From: Methylobacterium sp. E-066
GTDB taxonomy: Bacteria; Pseudomonadota; Alphaproteobacteria; Rhizobiales; Beijerinckiaceae
Direction: 5' to 3'
NCBI RefSeq assembly: GCF_022829635.1
Contig: NZ_JAKSYO010000069.1
Location: forward strand, 1 to 64,000
DNA: 64,000 nucleotides
Shown here: one piece after another, positions 26,220-35,384 of the stretch
Layout: each line of letters begins with the position of its first letter
How positions within the stretch are numbered: position 1 is the stretch's first letter
Position numbers and translations under genes: made by a program
The notes under the pieces: model-generated
Seen by the model: the letters and a program-made list of their open reading frames with translations, nothing else
Database searches by the model: none
What the model was told of the DNA's origin: nothing

Positions 26220-27383
26220 TCAGGCCGCTGTGCGCTTGCGGGCTTCCTGCTTGGTGTCGACGCCGGCCGCTTTGATCTCGGACAGCTTCTGGGCGACGTT
26301 GCGCGAGAACACGAACTCGGCCGGGCGCTGGTTCTCCAGGCTGACCTCGGGCGCCATCGCGCCGTCGGTCTTGATGCCGCGGATCGCGTGGACCAGCGGC
26401 TTCCACGGCTTGCGGACCGAATCGACCACCGAGGAGGCCTCGTAGCCCGAATGGACCATGCAGTCGGCGCACTTCTCGTAGTTGCCGGTGCCGTAGGAAT
26501 CCCAATCGGTCTCTTCCATCAGCTCCTTGAAGGTCGCCGCGTAGCCCTCGCCGAGCAGGTAGCAGGGCTTCTGCCAGCCGAACACGGTGCGGGTCGGGTT
26601 ACCCCAGGGGGTGCAATGGTAGGTCTGGTTGCCGGCCAGGAAGTCGAGGAACAGGCCCGACTGCTGGAAGGTCCACTTCTCGCGACCTTTTTCCTTCCCG
26701 TGACGGAAGACGCCGCGGAACAGCTCCTTGGTCGCCTTGCGGTTCAGGAAGTGCTTCTGGTCGGGGGCGCGCTCGTAGGCGTAGCCGGGGGAGACGGTGA
26801 TGCCGTCGATGCCCATCCGGGTCACGCTGTCGAAGAAGTCGGCGATCTTCTCCGGCGCGGAGTTGTTGAAGAAGGTGCAGTTGATGGTGACCCGGAAGCC
26901 CATCTCCTTGGCCTTGGCGATGGCCGCGACGGCCTTGTCGTAGACGCCGCGCTGGCACACCGACTGGTCGTGCATCGACTGGTCGCCATCCAGGTGGATC
27001 GACCAGGTGAAGTACGGGCTCGGCTTGTAGTCCTTGATCTTCTTCTCGAGAAGCAGCGCGTTCGTGCAGACGATCGCGAACTTCTTCTGATCGATGATGC
27101 CCTGGACGATCTGCGGCAGATCCTTGTGCAGCAGCGGCTCGCCGCCGGCGATCACCACCACGGGGGCGCCGCACTCGCGCACCGATTCGAGCGCGTCGGC
27201 GACCGGAAGCCGCTTGTTGAGGATCTCGTCCGGGTAATCGATCTTACCGCAGCCGGCGCAGGCGAGATTACAGCGGAACAGGGGTTCCATCATCATCACC
27301 AGCGGGTAGCGCTTGCGGCCCGTGAGGTGCTGCTTGAGGATGTAGCCGCCGATCTTCGCGACGTACCGGAGGGGGATACCCAA
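26220..27383 (-). CDS. hpnH: Hopanoid radical SAM protein HpnH (adenosylhopane synthase)
   Basis: 387-aa radical SAM enzyme that joins the 5'-deoxyadenosyl group to diploptene, giving adenosylhopane, the first step of C35 hopanoid side-chain synthesis. The iron-sulfur cluster cysteines are Cys38, Cys42 and Cys45 in FRCNLACAGCGK. The opening MGIPLRYVAKIGGYILKQHL and SGYEAS...VDSV C-terminal region are typical of HpnH. It is divergent from hpnN and ends at a strong terminator, so it is its own transcription unit. Confidence 0.96.
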   Translation of the reverse strand: MGIPLRYVAKIGGYILKQHLTGRKRYPLVMMMEPLFRCNLACAGCGKIDYPDEILNKRLPVADALESVRECGAPVVVIAGGEPLLHKDLPQIVQGIIDQKKFAIVCTNALLLEKKIKDYKPSPYFTWSIHLDGDQSMHDQSVCQRGVYDKAVAAIAKAKEMGFRVTINCTFFNNSAPEKIADFFDSVTRMGIDGITVSPGYAYERAPDQKHFLNRKATKELFRGVFRHGKEKGREKWTFQQSGLFLDFLAGNQTYHCTPWGNPTRTVFGWQKPCYLLGEGYAATFKELMEETDWDSYGTGNYEKCADCMVHSGYEASSVVDSVRKPWKPLVHAIRGIKTDGAMAPEVSLENQRPAEFVFSRNVAQKLSEIKAAGVDTKQEARKRTAA

Positions 27384-28001
27384 GATTGCGGCTCCTTACT
27401 GCGTCGGCCCCGGGGCGTCGGGGTGCTTACCGCGAAAAACACGCGAATTCCAGCACTCTAGCTTGGAACTCATCTGAACCGGCCCCGTTTCGCCGAGGCC
27501 ATGACGACTTATTCCGCTCCTGACGTAACCGCGCCACATGGCTTGTCTGCAGCGGGGCGGGCGGATCAGATCGCCTGACGGTTGAGGACAGCACGTGCAT
27601 TGCGTCCGCAATGCGACCGAAATCCCAAGATTTTGGTGCCCATCCCGGGATTGCCGTGCGCCATCGCACATCCGCCTAGGCAACGACCCAGCCGGGGCCA
27701 TCGCGTTGCAATCTGAGACCACGCTCTTTACTGAGCCCTGTGGCCGCGATGCAAGGGGTGGCCTGCGGCGGGCGATCCCGCTTCGGACAGATCCGGCTTG
27801 CGCATGCGCGCCGCGCGACCAGATTGGGCGGGGCGGCGTTCCCAGACACCGAAGGGCGCACGCGCGGATTAGCGGAGCGGCCTTCCCGCGCGCATTCGAG
27901 CGCCGCTCGCGCCGATCCGGCCGGGATGGATTGCCGGCCGGGATGGATTGGATGAGCCGGTCGCGCATGGGGCGCGTCCGGGGCGAACAGGCAGGGTGCT
28001 C
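27384..28001. other. Divergent hpnH-hpnN intergenic region
   Basis: About 610 bp with no supportable gene. It must contain promoters for both hopanoid genes. GGAAC at 27465-27469 followed by GTT at 27487-27489 recalls an EcfG site but the spacing is one base short. Alternative hpnN starts in frame lie at 27948 and 27996. Confidence 0.45.
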
Positions 28002-30665
28002 GTGATCGAAGGTCTCGTCGCGTTCTCGGTGCGGTATCGGTGGATCGTGATCGCCCTGATGGCGTTCGTCACGGTCGCGAGCCTCGGAGTCGCGGCGCAT
28101 CTGTTCCGCATCAACACCGATGTCGAGCGGTTGATCGATCCCAAGGAGCCCTGGCGCCAGGACGAGATCAATTTCGAGAAGGCGTTCCCGCAGCGCGGCA
28201 ACACTCTCGTGGCGGTGATCAACGGCGAGACGCCTGAGGAGACCGAGGAGGCCGCCGCCAACCTCGCCAAGGCGCTGACCGCCCACAAGAACCTGATCGA
28301 GACCGTCTACCGGCCCGACGGCGGTCCGTTCTTCGACAAGAACGGCCTGCTGCTGATGCCTCAGGCCCAGCTCGACAAGACGCTGGAAGAACTCACCCAG
28401 CAGCAGGGCCTGCTCGGGCCGCTGGCCGCCGATCCGTCCCTGCGCGGCGTGATGCGGGTGCTGTCGCTCGGTGCGCGCGGCGTGAAGACCGGCGACGCCA
28501 AGCTCGAAGACCTCGACAAGCCCATGGGGCAGATCGATGCCACCCTGCAGAAGGTGCTGGCCGGCAAGCCCGCGCGCATGTCCTGGCAGGAATTGCTGGC
28601 CAACGGCGAGAGCAGCGTCACGGACAAGATGAAGTTCGTGATGATCCAGCCGGTGCTGGACTTCAACGCCCTCGAGCCCGGCTACCAGGCGACCAAGCTG
28701 ATCCGCAACGTCGCGCAGGACCTCAAGATCGACGCCGAGCACGGCCTGCGCATGCGGCTGACCGGCACGGTGGCGGTGGCGGACGAGGAGTTCGCGACCC
28801 TCTCGGAGGATGCAGGCCTCAACAACAGCATCATCGTCGGCGCGATCGTGCTGTTCCTGTGGCTGGCGCTCCGCTCCGGCAAGCTCGTCGGCGCGGTGCT
28901 GATCACCACCTTCGCGGGCCTCATCGTCACGGCCGCCCTCGGCCTGATCATGGTCAAGGAGCTGAACCCGATCTCGGTGGCCTTCGCGGCCCTGTTCGTC
29001 GGGCTCGGCATCGATTTCGGCATCCAGTTCTCCGTGCGCTACCGGGCAGACCGCTACGAGCAGCCGACCCTCCAGAGCGCGATCCGGGCCGCCGCCCGCG
29101 GGGTCGGCTGGTCGCTGACGCTCGCCGCCGTGTCCCTGGTGGCCGGCTTCTTCGCTTTCCTGCCCACCGCCTTCAGGGGCGTCTCGGAGCTGGGCCTGAT
29201 CGCCGGCGTCGGCATGGTCGTGGCCTTCCTGTTCGCCCTGACCCTGCTGCCGGCGCTGATCGCGGTGTTCAAGCCGGGCGGCGAGAAGGCGGCGGTGCAG
29301 ACCGAGTGGCTGGTCGGCGTCGACCCGTGGATCATCCGCAACCGCAAGCCGATCCTGATCGCGGTCGGCCTGGTGACCCTGGCCGGCGCGCCGCTGCTCT
29401 GGCACCTGCCGTTCGATTCCAACCCGATGCACCTGCGCAGCACGAAGACGGAATCGATCGCCACCTATCTCGACCTGATCAAGAATCCCGAGACCAGCCC
29501 GAACCTGATCGACGTGCTGGCCCCCAGCGTCGACGCGGTTCCGGCCCTGTCGAAGACCCTGGCGGCACTGCCGGTGACCTCCTCGGTCAACAGCATCGAC
29601 ACCTTCGTGCCGCGGGACCAGGACAAGAAGCTCGCGGCCATCGCCGATACGGCGCAGCTCCTCGATCCGGTGCTCAATCCCGGCCGCAAGCCGCCGCCGC
29701 CGACCGATGCCGAGAACGTCAAGGCGCTCAAGGATGCCGCCATGGCGCTGAACGGCGTCGCGGGCGACGGCAAGGAAGCCGCGGCCGCGCAGACCGCCAA
29801 GCAGCTGGCCGGAACTCTCGACAAGCTCGCCGGCGGTCCGGTGCAACTGCGCGAGGCGGCCTCGGTCGCCCTGACCAAGGATCTCGTGCCGCTGCTGCAG
29901 CGCCTGCGCGACCTGCTCCACCCGGAGAAGATCACGCTCGATAACCTGCCGCCGCAGCTGAAGGCCGATTGGGTCGCGGCGGACGGGCGCGCCCGCATCG
30001 AGGTTCATCCCAAGGGCAATTCGAACGACGACGAGGTGCTGCGCACCTTCTCGGACGAGGTTCTGAAGGTCGCGCCCCACGCCACCGGTGCACCCGTGGC
30101 CACGACGCAATCGACCTACACGATCCTGGGCGCCTTCGTGCAGGCGGCCGTGACCGCCTTCGTGCTGATCTTCGTCATCCTGTCGGTGGCCCTGCGCAAG
30201 CCCTGGGATGTGGCGATGACGCTGGGCCCGCTGGTCATCGCGACCCTGTGGACCCTGATGGCCCTGCGCATCATCGACATGCCGTTGAACTTCGCCAACA
30301 TCATCGCATTGCCGCTGATGCTCGCGGTCGGCGTCGCGTTCCACATCTACTACGTGATCGCGTGGCGGGCGGGGGTGACCGACATGCTCGCCTCCAGCCT
30401 GACCCGGGCGATCTTCTTCTCGGCGCTGACCACCGGCAGCGCCTTCGGCTCCCTGGTCTTGTCGAGCCACCCGGGCACGGCCAGCATGGGCAAGCTGCTC
30501 GCGCTGTCGCTGTTCTTCACCCTGATCGCGGCGTTCTTCGTCGTGCCGGCGACCCTGGGCGAGCCGCCCACGCAGGCCGACGACGACCGCCCGGAGGGTG
30601 AGAAGGCCGCCGCGGCCGCACTGCGGAAGAGCACCGCCCCGGCGGATCCAGTGCTGGCCAAGTAG
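28002..30665 (+). CDS. hpnN: Hopanoid transporter HpnN (RND/MMPL superfamily)
   Basis: 887-aa inner-membrane RND-type exporter required for moving hopanoids to the outer membrane. It shows the two-fold MMPL/sterol-sensing layout: one membrane helix (about 8-30), a large periplasmic loop, five helices about 285-430 (LNNSIIVGAIVLFLWLALRSG, VALFVGLGIDFGIQFSVRYRADRY), a second loop, and a second helix block about 700-870. GTG 28002 is preceded by AGGCAGGG at a good distance and puts the first helix near the N-terminus, as in other HpnN; upstream in-frame starts exist. It converges on the MarR-GNAT gene with a 15-base gap. Confidence 0.93.
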   Translation: MIEGLVAFSVRYRWIVIALMAFVTVASLGVAAHLFRINTDVERLIDPKEPWRQDEINFEKAFPQRGNTLVAVINGETPEETEEAAANLAKALTAHKNLIETVYRPDGGPFFDKNGLLLMPQAQLDKTLEELTQQQGLLGPLAADPSLRGVMRVLSLGARGVKTGDAKLEDLDKPMGQIDATLQKVLAGKPARMSWQELLANGESSVTDKMKFVMIQPVLDFNALEPGYQATKLIRNVAQDLKIDAEHGLRMRLTGTVAVADEEFATLSEDAGLNNSIIVGAIVLFLWLALRSGKLVGAVLITTFAGLIVTAALGLIMVKELNPISVAFAALFVGLGIDFGIQFSVRYRADRYEQPTLQSAIRAAARGVGWSLTLAAVSLVAGFFAFLPTAFRGVSELGLIAGVGMVVAFLFALTLLPALIAVFKPGGEKAAVQTEWLVGVDPWIIRNRKPILIAVGLVTLAGAPLLWHLPFDSNPMHLRSTKTESIATYLDLIKNPETSPNLIDVLAPSVDAVPALSKTLAALPVTSSVNSIDTFVPRDQDKKLAAIADTAQLLDPVLNPGRKPPPPTDAENVKALKDAAMALNGVAGDGKEAAAAQTAKQLAGTLDKLAGGPVQLREAASVALTKDLVPLLQRLRDLLHPEKITLDNLPPQLKADWVAADGRARIEVHPKGNSNDDEVLRTFSDEVLKVAPHATGAPVATTQSTYTILGAFVQAAVTAFVLIFVILSVALRKPWDVAMTLGPLVIATLWTLMALRIIDMPLNFANIIALPLMLAVGVAFHIYYVIAWRAGVTDMLASSLTRAIFFSALTTGSAFGSLVLSSHPGTASMGKLLALSLFFTLIAAFFVVPATLGEPPTQADDDRPEGEKAAAAALRKSTAPADPVLAK

Positions 30666-30680
30666 GCCGGCCCGGACCCT

Positions 30681-31556
30681 TCAGAGAACCTTCTCGAAGA
30701 AGTGGTCGGGGTAGGGGTCGTCGTTGAAGCGATCGATCTCGACCCAGCCTGCCTTGCGGTAGAGTGCCAGGGCTTCCGGCAGGGCGCTGTTGGTGTCGAG
30801 GCGCAGCACCGCGATCGACAGGTCGCGGGCGGCGGCCTCGACGGCCTCCATCAGGCGCCGGGCGAGGCCGAAGCCCCGGGCGGCGGGGTCGATCCAGAGC
30901 CGCTTGATTTCGGCAACCGGGCCGCCGCTGCCCTTCAGGCCGACGCACCCCACGGGCAGCCCGTCCGCGATGGCGAGCAGGAACGCGCCGCGCGGCCGGA
31001 TCATGGCCTCCGCCTCCGGATCGCAGGACAGCTTGACGTCGAACCCGGTCTTCAACCGGCGCGCGAGTTCGGCATAATACGCCTCCAGGCAGGCCCGGGC
31101 GGGCTCGCTGCGCGGATCGACCACCTCGATCGCGATCCGGTCGCGGCCGAGGCTCAAGGCAACGAGATCCATGGCGCGAAGCAACGCGTCCGCGTTCGGC
31201 GAACGCGCCAGCAGCGACGCGGCACGCGCGTCGGAGATCTCCTCGTAGGCCGAGAATTCTCGTCGTCCCGCCTCCGTCAGGCGCGCCACCCGGCGGCGGG
31301 CATCGTCGGGATGGGGCTCGGTGGTGATTAGGCCCTCCTCTTCGAGGCTCCGGAGCAGGCGGCTCATCAGACCGGAATCGAGGCCGAGATAGGCGCGGAT
31401 CTCGGCCACATCGGTTCGCCCCGCACCGATCGCGTTCACCACGCGGGCCGCCCCGAGGGGCCGGCCCCGGCCGAGGAACGAGCTGTCGAGGGCGCCGACC
31501 TCCGCGGTGACGGCCCGGGCGAAGCGGCGGAAACGGGCGGTGGAATCAGGCGTCAT
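30681..31556 (-). CDS. MarR-type regulator fused to a GNAT acetyltransferase
   Basis: 291 aa in two domains. Residues about 1-145 form a MarR winged helix (VVNAIGAGRTDVAEIRAYLGLDSGLMSRLLRSLEEEGLI, then EPHPDDARRRVARLTEAGRREF, the wing). Residues about 150-290 form a GNAT domain with the acetyl-CoA loop in RGFGLARRLM. Proteins of this double type are common in actinobacteria and alphaproteobacteria; their ligands are mostly unknown. A long palindrome overlaps the start codon, which suggests autorepression. It sits between hpnN and hpnK but there is no evidence that it regulates hopanoid genes. Confidence 0.9.
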   Translation of the reverse strand: MTPDSTARFRRFARAVTAEVGALDSSFLGRGRPLGAARVVNAIGAGRTDVAEIRAYLGLDSGLMSRLLRSLEEEGLITTEPHPDDARRRVARLTEAGRREFSAYEEISDARAASLLARSPNADALLRAMDLVALSLGRDRIAIEVVDPRSEPARACLEAYYAELARRLKTGFDVKLSCDPEAEAMIRPRGAFLLAIADGLPVGCVGLKGSGGPVAEIKRLWIDPAARGFGLARRLMEAVEAAARDLSIAVLRLDTNSALPEALALYRKAGWVEIDRFNDDPYPDHFFEKVL

Positions 31557-31583
31557 AATAGCTGACTTTAGTCAGACATTATG
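31554..31583. promoter_or_regulatory. MarR-type operator palindrome at the regulator start
   Basis: Outer arms CATAAT (31554-31559) and ATTATG (31578-31583) and inner arms CTGAC (31562-31566) and GTCAG (31571-31575) around TTTA make a 30-bp near-perfect palindrome. The regulator's ATG (31556-31554) is its left end. TGACTTTAGTCA is the kind of half-site pair that MarR proteins bind. Confidence 0.65.
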
Positions 31584-31619
31584 AGCGGTCAATGGCAGGG
31601 GCCGAACCAGGCTCGGCCG

Positions 31620-32462
31620 CTATCCGACGAAATCGGAAAACCCACCCCTGACCGCGCCAGACGCGTCCGCCGCCGCCCGGGAGGCTGGGTCGATCAGCGC
31701 GTCGCGCTCGTCGACGTAGAGGTAGCCTGGCGCCTCACCCGGAAAGCCGCTCGCCGTGGCCGGGTGAGTGTAGAGTTCGGTCAGACCGTTCGGAAGCTGC
31801 GCCAGGAGGCCTGCCACGCGCGGCGGGGTCATCGCCCCGGACCAGGCGAGCCCGAGGGTCCGGTCGGGGATCAGCAGGCCGGCCTGACGGGCACGCACGG
31901 CGAGCAGGGCCGCCCAGGGGGCGATGTCGAGGGCCGGACGCGGCCGGGCACTGGGCTCGGCCCGGCGGAGCAGCTGGCGGGGCTCCCGGGGGACGCGGAT
32001 CGCCCGCATGCCGTAGCCGCGTCCGATCCGCAGCACCGCGCCGGCGATCAGCGGGTGGACGTGGAAGTGTTTGTGGGCGTTGACGTGGTCGAGGGGCAGG
32101 CCGGTCGCCCGGTAGACGTCGAACTGCGCCGTGATCTCGGCGGCGAGCTGGCGCCGGGCCGCGGGCTTGCGGGCGAGGTCGAGGCCGACAAGCGCCATAT
32201 CGGCGCGCATCAGGCCAGCGGCATCGGTCAGGTCGGGCAGCTGCGTCGCCGGCACGGTCGGCCAGGCTTCGACCAGGACGAGGTGGAGGCCGACCCGCAG
32301 GGACGGCATCCGCTTCGCCCGGGCCACGGCGTCGGCGGCGGCGGGCGCCGAGACCATCAGGCTCGCCGCGGTGAGAATCCCGGCGCAGTGGGCCTGCTCG
32401 ACGGCTTCGTTGACCTCGAGACTCAACCCGAAATCATCGGCCGTAACGACAAGACGCTTCAC
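31620..32462 (-). CDS. hpnK: Hopanoid deacetylase HpnK (YdjC family)
   Basis: 280-aa carbohydrate deacetylase. Metal-binding motifs ADDFGLS (about 8-14) and DHVNAHKHFHVHP (about 124-136) are intact. HpnK removes acetyl from N-acetylglucosaminyl-bacteriohopanetetrol to give the free amino sugar. It is the last gene of the hpnL-M-I-J-K series, separated from hpnJ by 121 bases that carry a multi-hairpin repeat. Length is normal. Confidence 0.93.
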   Translation of the reverse strand: MKRLVVTADDFGLSLEVNEAVEQAHCAGILTAASLMVSAPAAADAVARAKRMPSLRVGLHLVLVEAWPTVPATQLPDLTDAAGLMRADMALVGLDLARKPAARRQLAAEITAQFDVYRATGLPLDHVNAHKHFHVHPLIAGAVLRIGRGYGMRAIRVPREPRQLLRRAEPSARPRPALDIAPWAALLAVRARQAGLLIPDRTLGLAWSGAMTPPRVAGLLAQLPNGLTELYTHPATASGFPGEAPGYLYVDERDALIDPASRAAADASGAVRGGFSDFVG

Positions 32463-32483
32463 AACAACCTCGTAAGGGGTGTC

Positions 32484-32571
32484 GAGAGGGCAAGCCCTCT
32501 CGCGGGTCCAGGGCGGAGCCCTGGGAAAGGTGCGGGGCGCTGCCCCGCTCCCCGCCGGGGCCGTGGGCCCC
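32484..32571. repeat. Multi-hairpin intergenic repeat, copy 2
   Basis: Four consecutive hairpins between hpnJ and hpnK: GAGAGGGC-AA-GCCCTCTC (32484-32501), CCAGGGC-GGA-GCCCTGG (32508-32524), GCGGGGC-GCT-GCCCCGC (32532-32548) and GGGGCC-GTG-GGCCCC (32557-32571). Same layout as the copies at 14962-15051 and 43225-43317. Confidence 0.7.
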
Positions 32572-32583
32572 GGACCCCTGAGG

Positions 32584-34017
32584 TTACGCTGCCTTGGCGG
32601 TGCCCTGACGCTCCTTGAGGAAGCGGTAGAACTCCACGCCTTCGCGCAGACGGCGCTTCATCATGTCGGGGGAGCGCACCATCTCGCCGACGATCGAGGC
32701 GATCTTCGGAGCGCGGAAGTAGAACTTTTTGTAGAACTCCTCCACCGACGTGAAGATCTCGGTGTGCGACAGGTGCGGGTAGTGCAGCGGCGCGACCTGC
32801 ACGCCGTTCTCGTCGACCAGCTCGGCGTTCTCGATGTCGAGCCAACCGTTCTCCACCGCCTGCTTGTACAGGAACGTGCCCGGGTAGGGGGCCGCCAGCG
32901 AGACCTGGATCGTGTGCGGGTTGATCCGCTTGGCGAAGGCGATCGTCTCCTGGATCGTCTCCTTGGTCTCACCCGGCAGGCCGAGGATGAAGGTGCCGTG
33001 GATGGCGATGCCGAGCTCGTGGCAATCCTTAGTGAACTTCTCCGCGACCTCGACCCGCATGCCCTTCTTGATGTTGTGCAGGATCGTCTGGTTGCCGGAC
33101 TCGTAGCCGACCAGCAGCAGGCGCAGGCCGTTCTCCTTGAGCACCTTCAGGGTCTCGCGGGGCACGTTCGCCTTGGCGTTGCACGACCAGGTCACGCCGA
33201 GCTTGCCCAGCTCACGGGCGATCTCCTCCGCACGCGGGAGGTTGTCGGTGAAGGTGTCGTCGTCGAAGAAGAACTCCTTGGTCTGCGGGAACTCCTTCAG
33301 GCAGTACTTGATCTCCTCGATCACGTGGGCGACCGAGCGGGTGCGGTAGGTGTGCCCGCCGACCGTCTGCGGCCAGAGGCAGAAGGTGCAGCGGCTCTTG
33401 CAGCCCCGGCCCGAATAGAACGAGATGTAGGGGTGCTTCAGGTAACCGATGAAGTACTTCTCCATCTCCAGGTCGCGCTTGTAGACGCTGGTGACGAAGG
33501 GCAGCTGGTCCATGTCGGTCATGATCTCGCGGTCCTCGTTATGGACCACGACGCCGTTCGCATCGCGATAGGACAGACCCTTGATCTCGGACATCGGCAC
33601 GCCGTCGGCGACTTCCTTGACGGTGAAGTCGAACTCGTTGCGGGCGCAGAAATCGATCACCGGGGCCTGGGCCATCGCGCCGGCGGCGTCCACCGCCACC
33701 TTGGCGCCGATCAGGCCGGCGATCAGCTTCGGGTTCGCGGCCTTGAGCGCCTCGATCGTCTTCACGTCGGACTTGAACGACGGCACCGAGGTGTGGAGCA
33801 CGACGAGGTCGAAGTCGTTGGCCTGGGCCACGATCTCGGGGAGCTTGATGTTGTGCGGGGGCGCGTCGATCAGCTTCGAGTTCGGCACCAGGGCGGCCGG
33901 CTGGGCCAGCCAGGTCGGGTACCAGAACGACTTGATCTCGCGCTTGGCCTGGTAACGGGAGCCGGCGCCGCCGTCGAAACCGTCGAAGGTGGGGGCCTGG
34001 AGGAAGAGCGTGCGCAT
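32584..34017 (-). CDS. hpnJ: Hopanoid radical SAM protein HpnJ
   Basis: 477-aa B12-binding-like/radical SAM enzyme. N-terminal cobalamin-type domain about 1-180, cluster cysteines Cys206, Cys210 and Cys213 in GRGCKSRCTFCLWP. HpnJ is needed to turn the glucosaminyl group of bacteriohopanetetrol into the aminocyclitol of the cyclitol ether, a ring contraction. The ATG at 34017 opens the family-typical MRTLFLQAPTFDGFDGGAG; an in-frame start at 34077 would overlap hpnI and adds atypical residues. Confidence 0.95.
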   Translation of the reverse strand: MRTLFLQAPTFDGFDGGAGSRYQAKREIKSFWYPTWLAQPAALVPNSKLIDAPPHNIKLPEIVAQANDFDLVVLHTSVPSFKSDVKTIEALKAANPKLIAGLIGAKVAVDAAGAMAQAPVIDFCARNEFDFTVKEVADGVPMSEIKGLSYRDANGVVVHNEDREIMTDMDQLPFVTSVYKRDLEMEKYFIGYLKHPYISFYSGRGCKSRCTFCLWPQTVGGHTYRTRSVAHVIEEIKYCLKEFPQTKEFFFDDDTFTDNLPRAEEIARELGKLGVTWSCNAKANVPRETLKVLKENGLRLLLVGYESGNQTILHNIKKGMRVEVAEKFTKDCHELGIAIHGTFILGLPGETKETIQETIAFAKRINPHTIQVSLAAPYPGTFLYKQAVENGWLDIENAELVDENGVQVAPLHYPHLSHTEIFTSVEEFYKKFYFRAPKIASIVGEMVRSPDMMKRRLREGVEFYRFLKERQGTAKAA

Positions 34018-34073
34018 GGGGTTCAAGGCCTCAGGGCGTTGCCGGGGGAGGGGTGAGGAAGCGATGGCCGCGT

Positions 34074-35282
34074 TCAACGTGTGGGTGCGCCGGCGTCGCG
34101 GCCGAGTTCGGCGTCCGGGATCAGAGTACCGTCCGCAACCACGTGATAATCATGACCTTTCCATGTCACCGCCCCCGACACGAAGGCCCAGGAGAAGTTC
34201 AGGAAGGAGAGGATGTCGCGGATCGGCAACAGTCCGTAGGGGTGCGGAGCGAGGCCGAACGCCCGTTCCAGTTGCCGGCACAGGATGATCCGGCCGGCGA
34301 GCGCTAGGCCCGCCACCACCAGGGCGCCGGTGCCGGCGCCGGGCAGGAGCGCGCCGATCAGGGCCAGGGGCAGGGCGTGGGTGACGATCGAGCCGGCATA
34401 CCCGGCCGGATCGACGGTGCGGATGGTGCGGTTCCAGCGCAGCTCGTGCCGCCACAGGCCGGGAAGCTCGGTGTCGACGCTGGTATGGCCAATGGTGAAG
34501 CTCGGGATCACCACCCGGCCGCCCAGACCGCGGAGCGCGGCGCCGATCGCGTAATCGTCGGCCAGATCGTTGCGGAAGCTGCGGAAGCCGCCGACCGCGT
34601 CGAGGCTCGCCCGGGTGAACGCGATGGTCGAGCCGAAGCACGGCTTGGCCAGCCCGAGGCTCAGGCCCATCACCACGTTGGGCAGGAACTGGGTGTCGAT
34701 GGCGAGCGCCGAGAGCTGGTCGTAGACGCCGCGGAAGGCCGGGACGCCGTGATACAGGCAGGTGACGCCGGAGACGCCCTCCTGCGACAGCTCGGCGACG
34801 AGCCGCTCCAGATAATCGGGCCGGACCACCATGTCGCTGTCGGCCAGCACGATCACGTCGTGAGCGATCCGCTCGGCCATGTTGATCAGGTTCGAGACCT
34901 TGCGGTTCGAGCCGTGCTGGCGTCCGTCGATCACGAGGTCGATGCGGGCGGACGGGTAGGCCTGCTTCAGCCGTTCGACGACGGCGATGGCCGGGTCGGC
35001 GGCCTTCTGGACACCGAACACGACCTGGACCGGGCCGGCGTAATCCTGCCGGAGCACGGTCTCGAGATTCTCGTAGAGATTGGGCTCCAGGCCGCAGAGC
35101 GGCTTGAGCACCGTCACGGACGGACGGGGCGCGCCCGCTTCCAGCGCGGGCACGGGCCGGGCGGCGAAGCGGCCGGCCAGATAGGCGGCGGCCAGCGCAT
35201 AGAGACAACCCGCCGCCGCCAGGAGAAGGCAAAGCAGCGAGAGCCACGAGAATGCGGTGAGCGCCAGGGCGGTGAGATCCAT
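34074..35282 (-). CDS. hpnI: Hopanoid glycosyltransferase HpnI
   Basis: 402-aa membrane-bound GT2 enzyme of the ceramide-glucosyltransferase type. Helix about 7-35, catalytic domain with VTVLKPLCGLEPNLYENL, DSD-type motif in VLADSDMVVRPDYL, the RHELRW (RxxRW) motif, and C-terminal membrane helices. HpnI adds N-acetylglucosamine to bacteriohopanetetrol, the substrate that HpnK then deacetylates. It follows hpnM by 102 bases. Confidence 0.95.
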   Translation of the reverse strand: MDLTALALTAFSWLSLLCLLLAAAGCLYALAAAYLAGRFAARPVPALEAGAPRPSVTVLKPLCGLEPNLYENLETVLRQDYAGPVQVVFGVQKAADPAIAVVERLKQAYPSARIDLVIDGRQHGSNRKVSNLINMAERIAHDVIVLADSDMVVRPDYLERLVAELSQEGVSGVTCLYHGVPAFRGVYDQLSALAIDTQFLPNVVMGLSLGLAKPCFGSTIAFTRASLDAVGGFRSFRNDLADDYAIGAALRGLGGRVVIPSFTIGHTSVDTELPGLWRHELRWNRTIRTVDPAGYAGSIVTHALPLALIGALLPGAGTGALVVAGLALAGRIILCRQLERAFGLAPHPYGLLPIRDILSFLNFSWAFVSGAVTWKGHDYHVVADGTLIPDAELGRDAGAPTR

Positions 35283-35384
35283 CCGGTCGGGTCCGTGCGG
35301 TCGTCCGGCCGCTTCAGGCGGCGATGGCCGCGTGCGGCCCGGTCAGGGCGGCAGGCACAGCTGTTGTATTCACGGCGTCGATGG

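Noticed and set aside
27465-27489. EcfG promoter upstream of hpnN
   Set aside because: Spacing is one base short and it lies more than 500 bases from the gene.
27396-30470. A 1024-codon frame opposite hpnN
   Set aside because: Shadow of the real gene with no family features.
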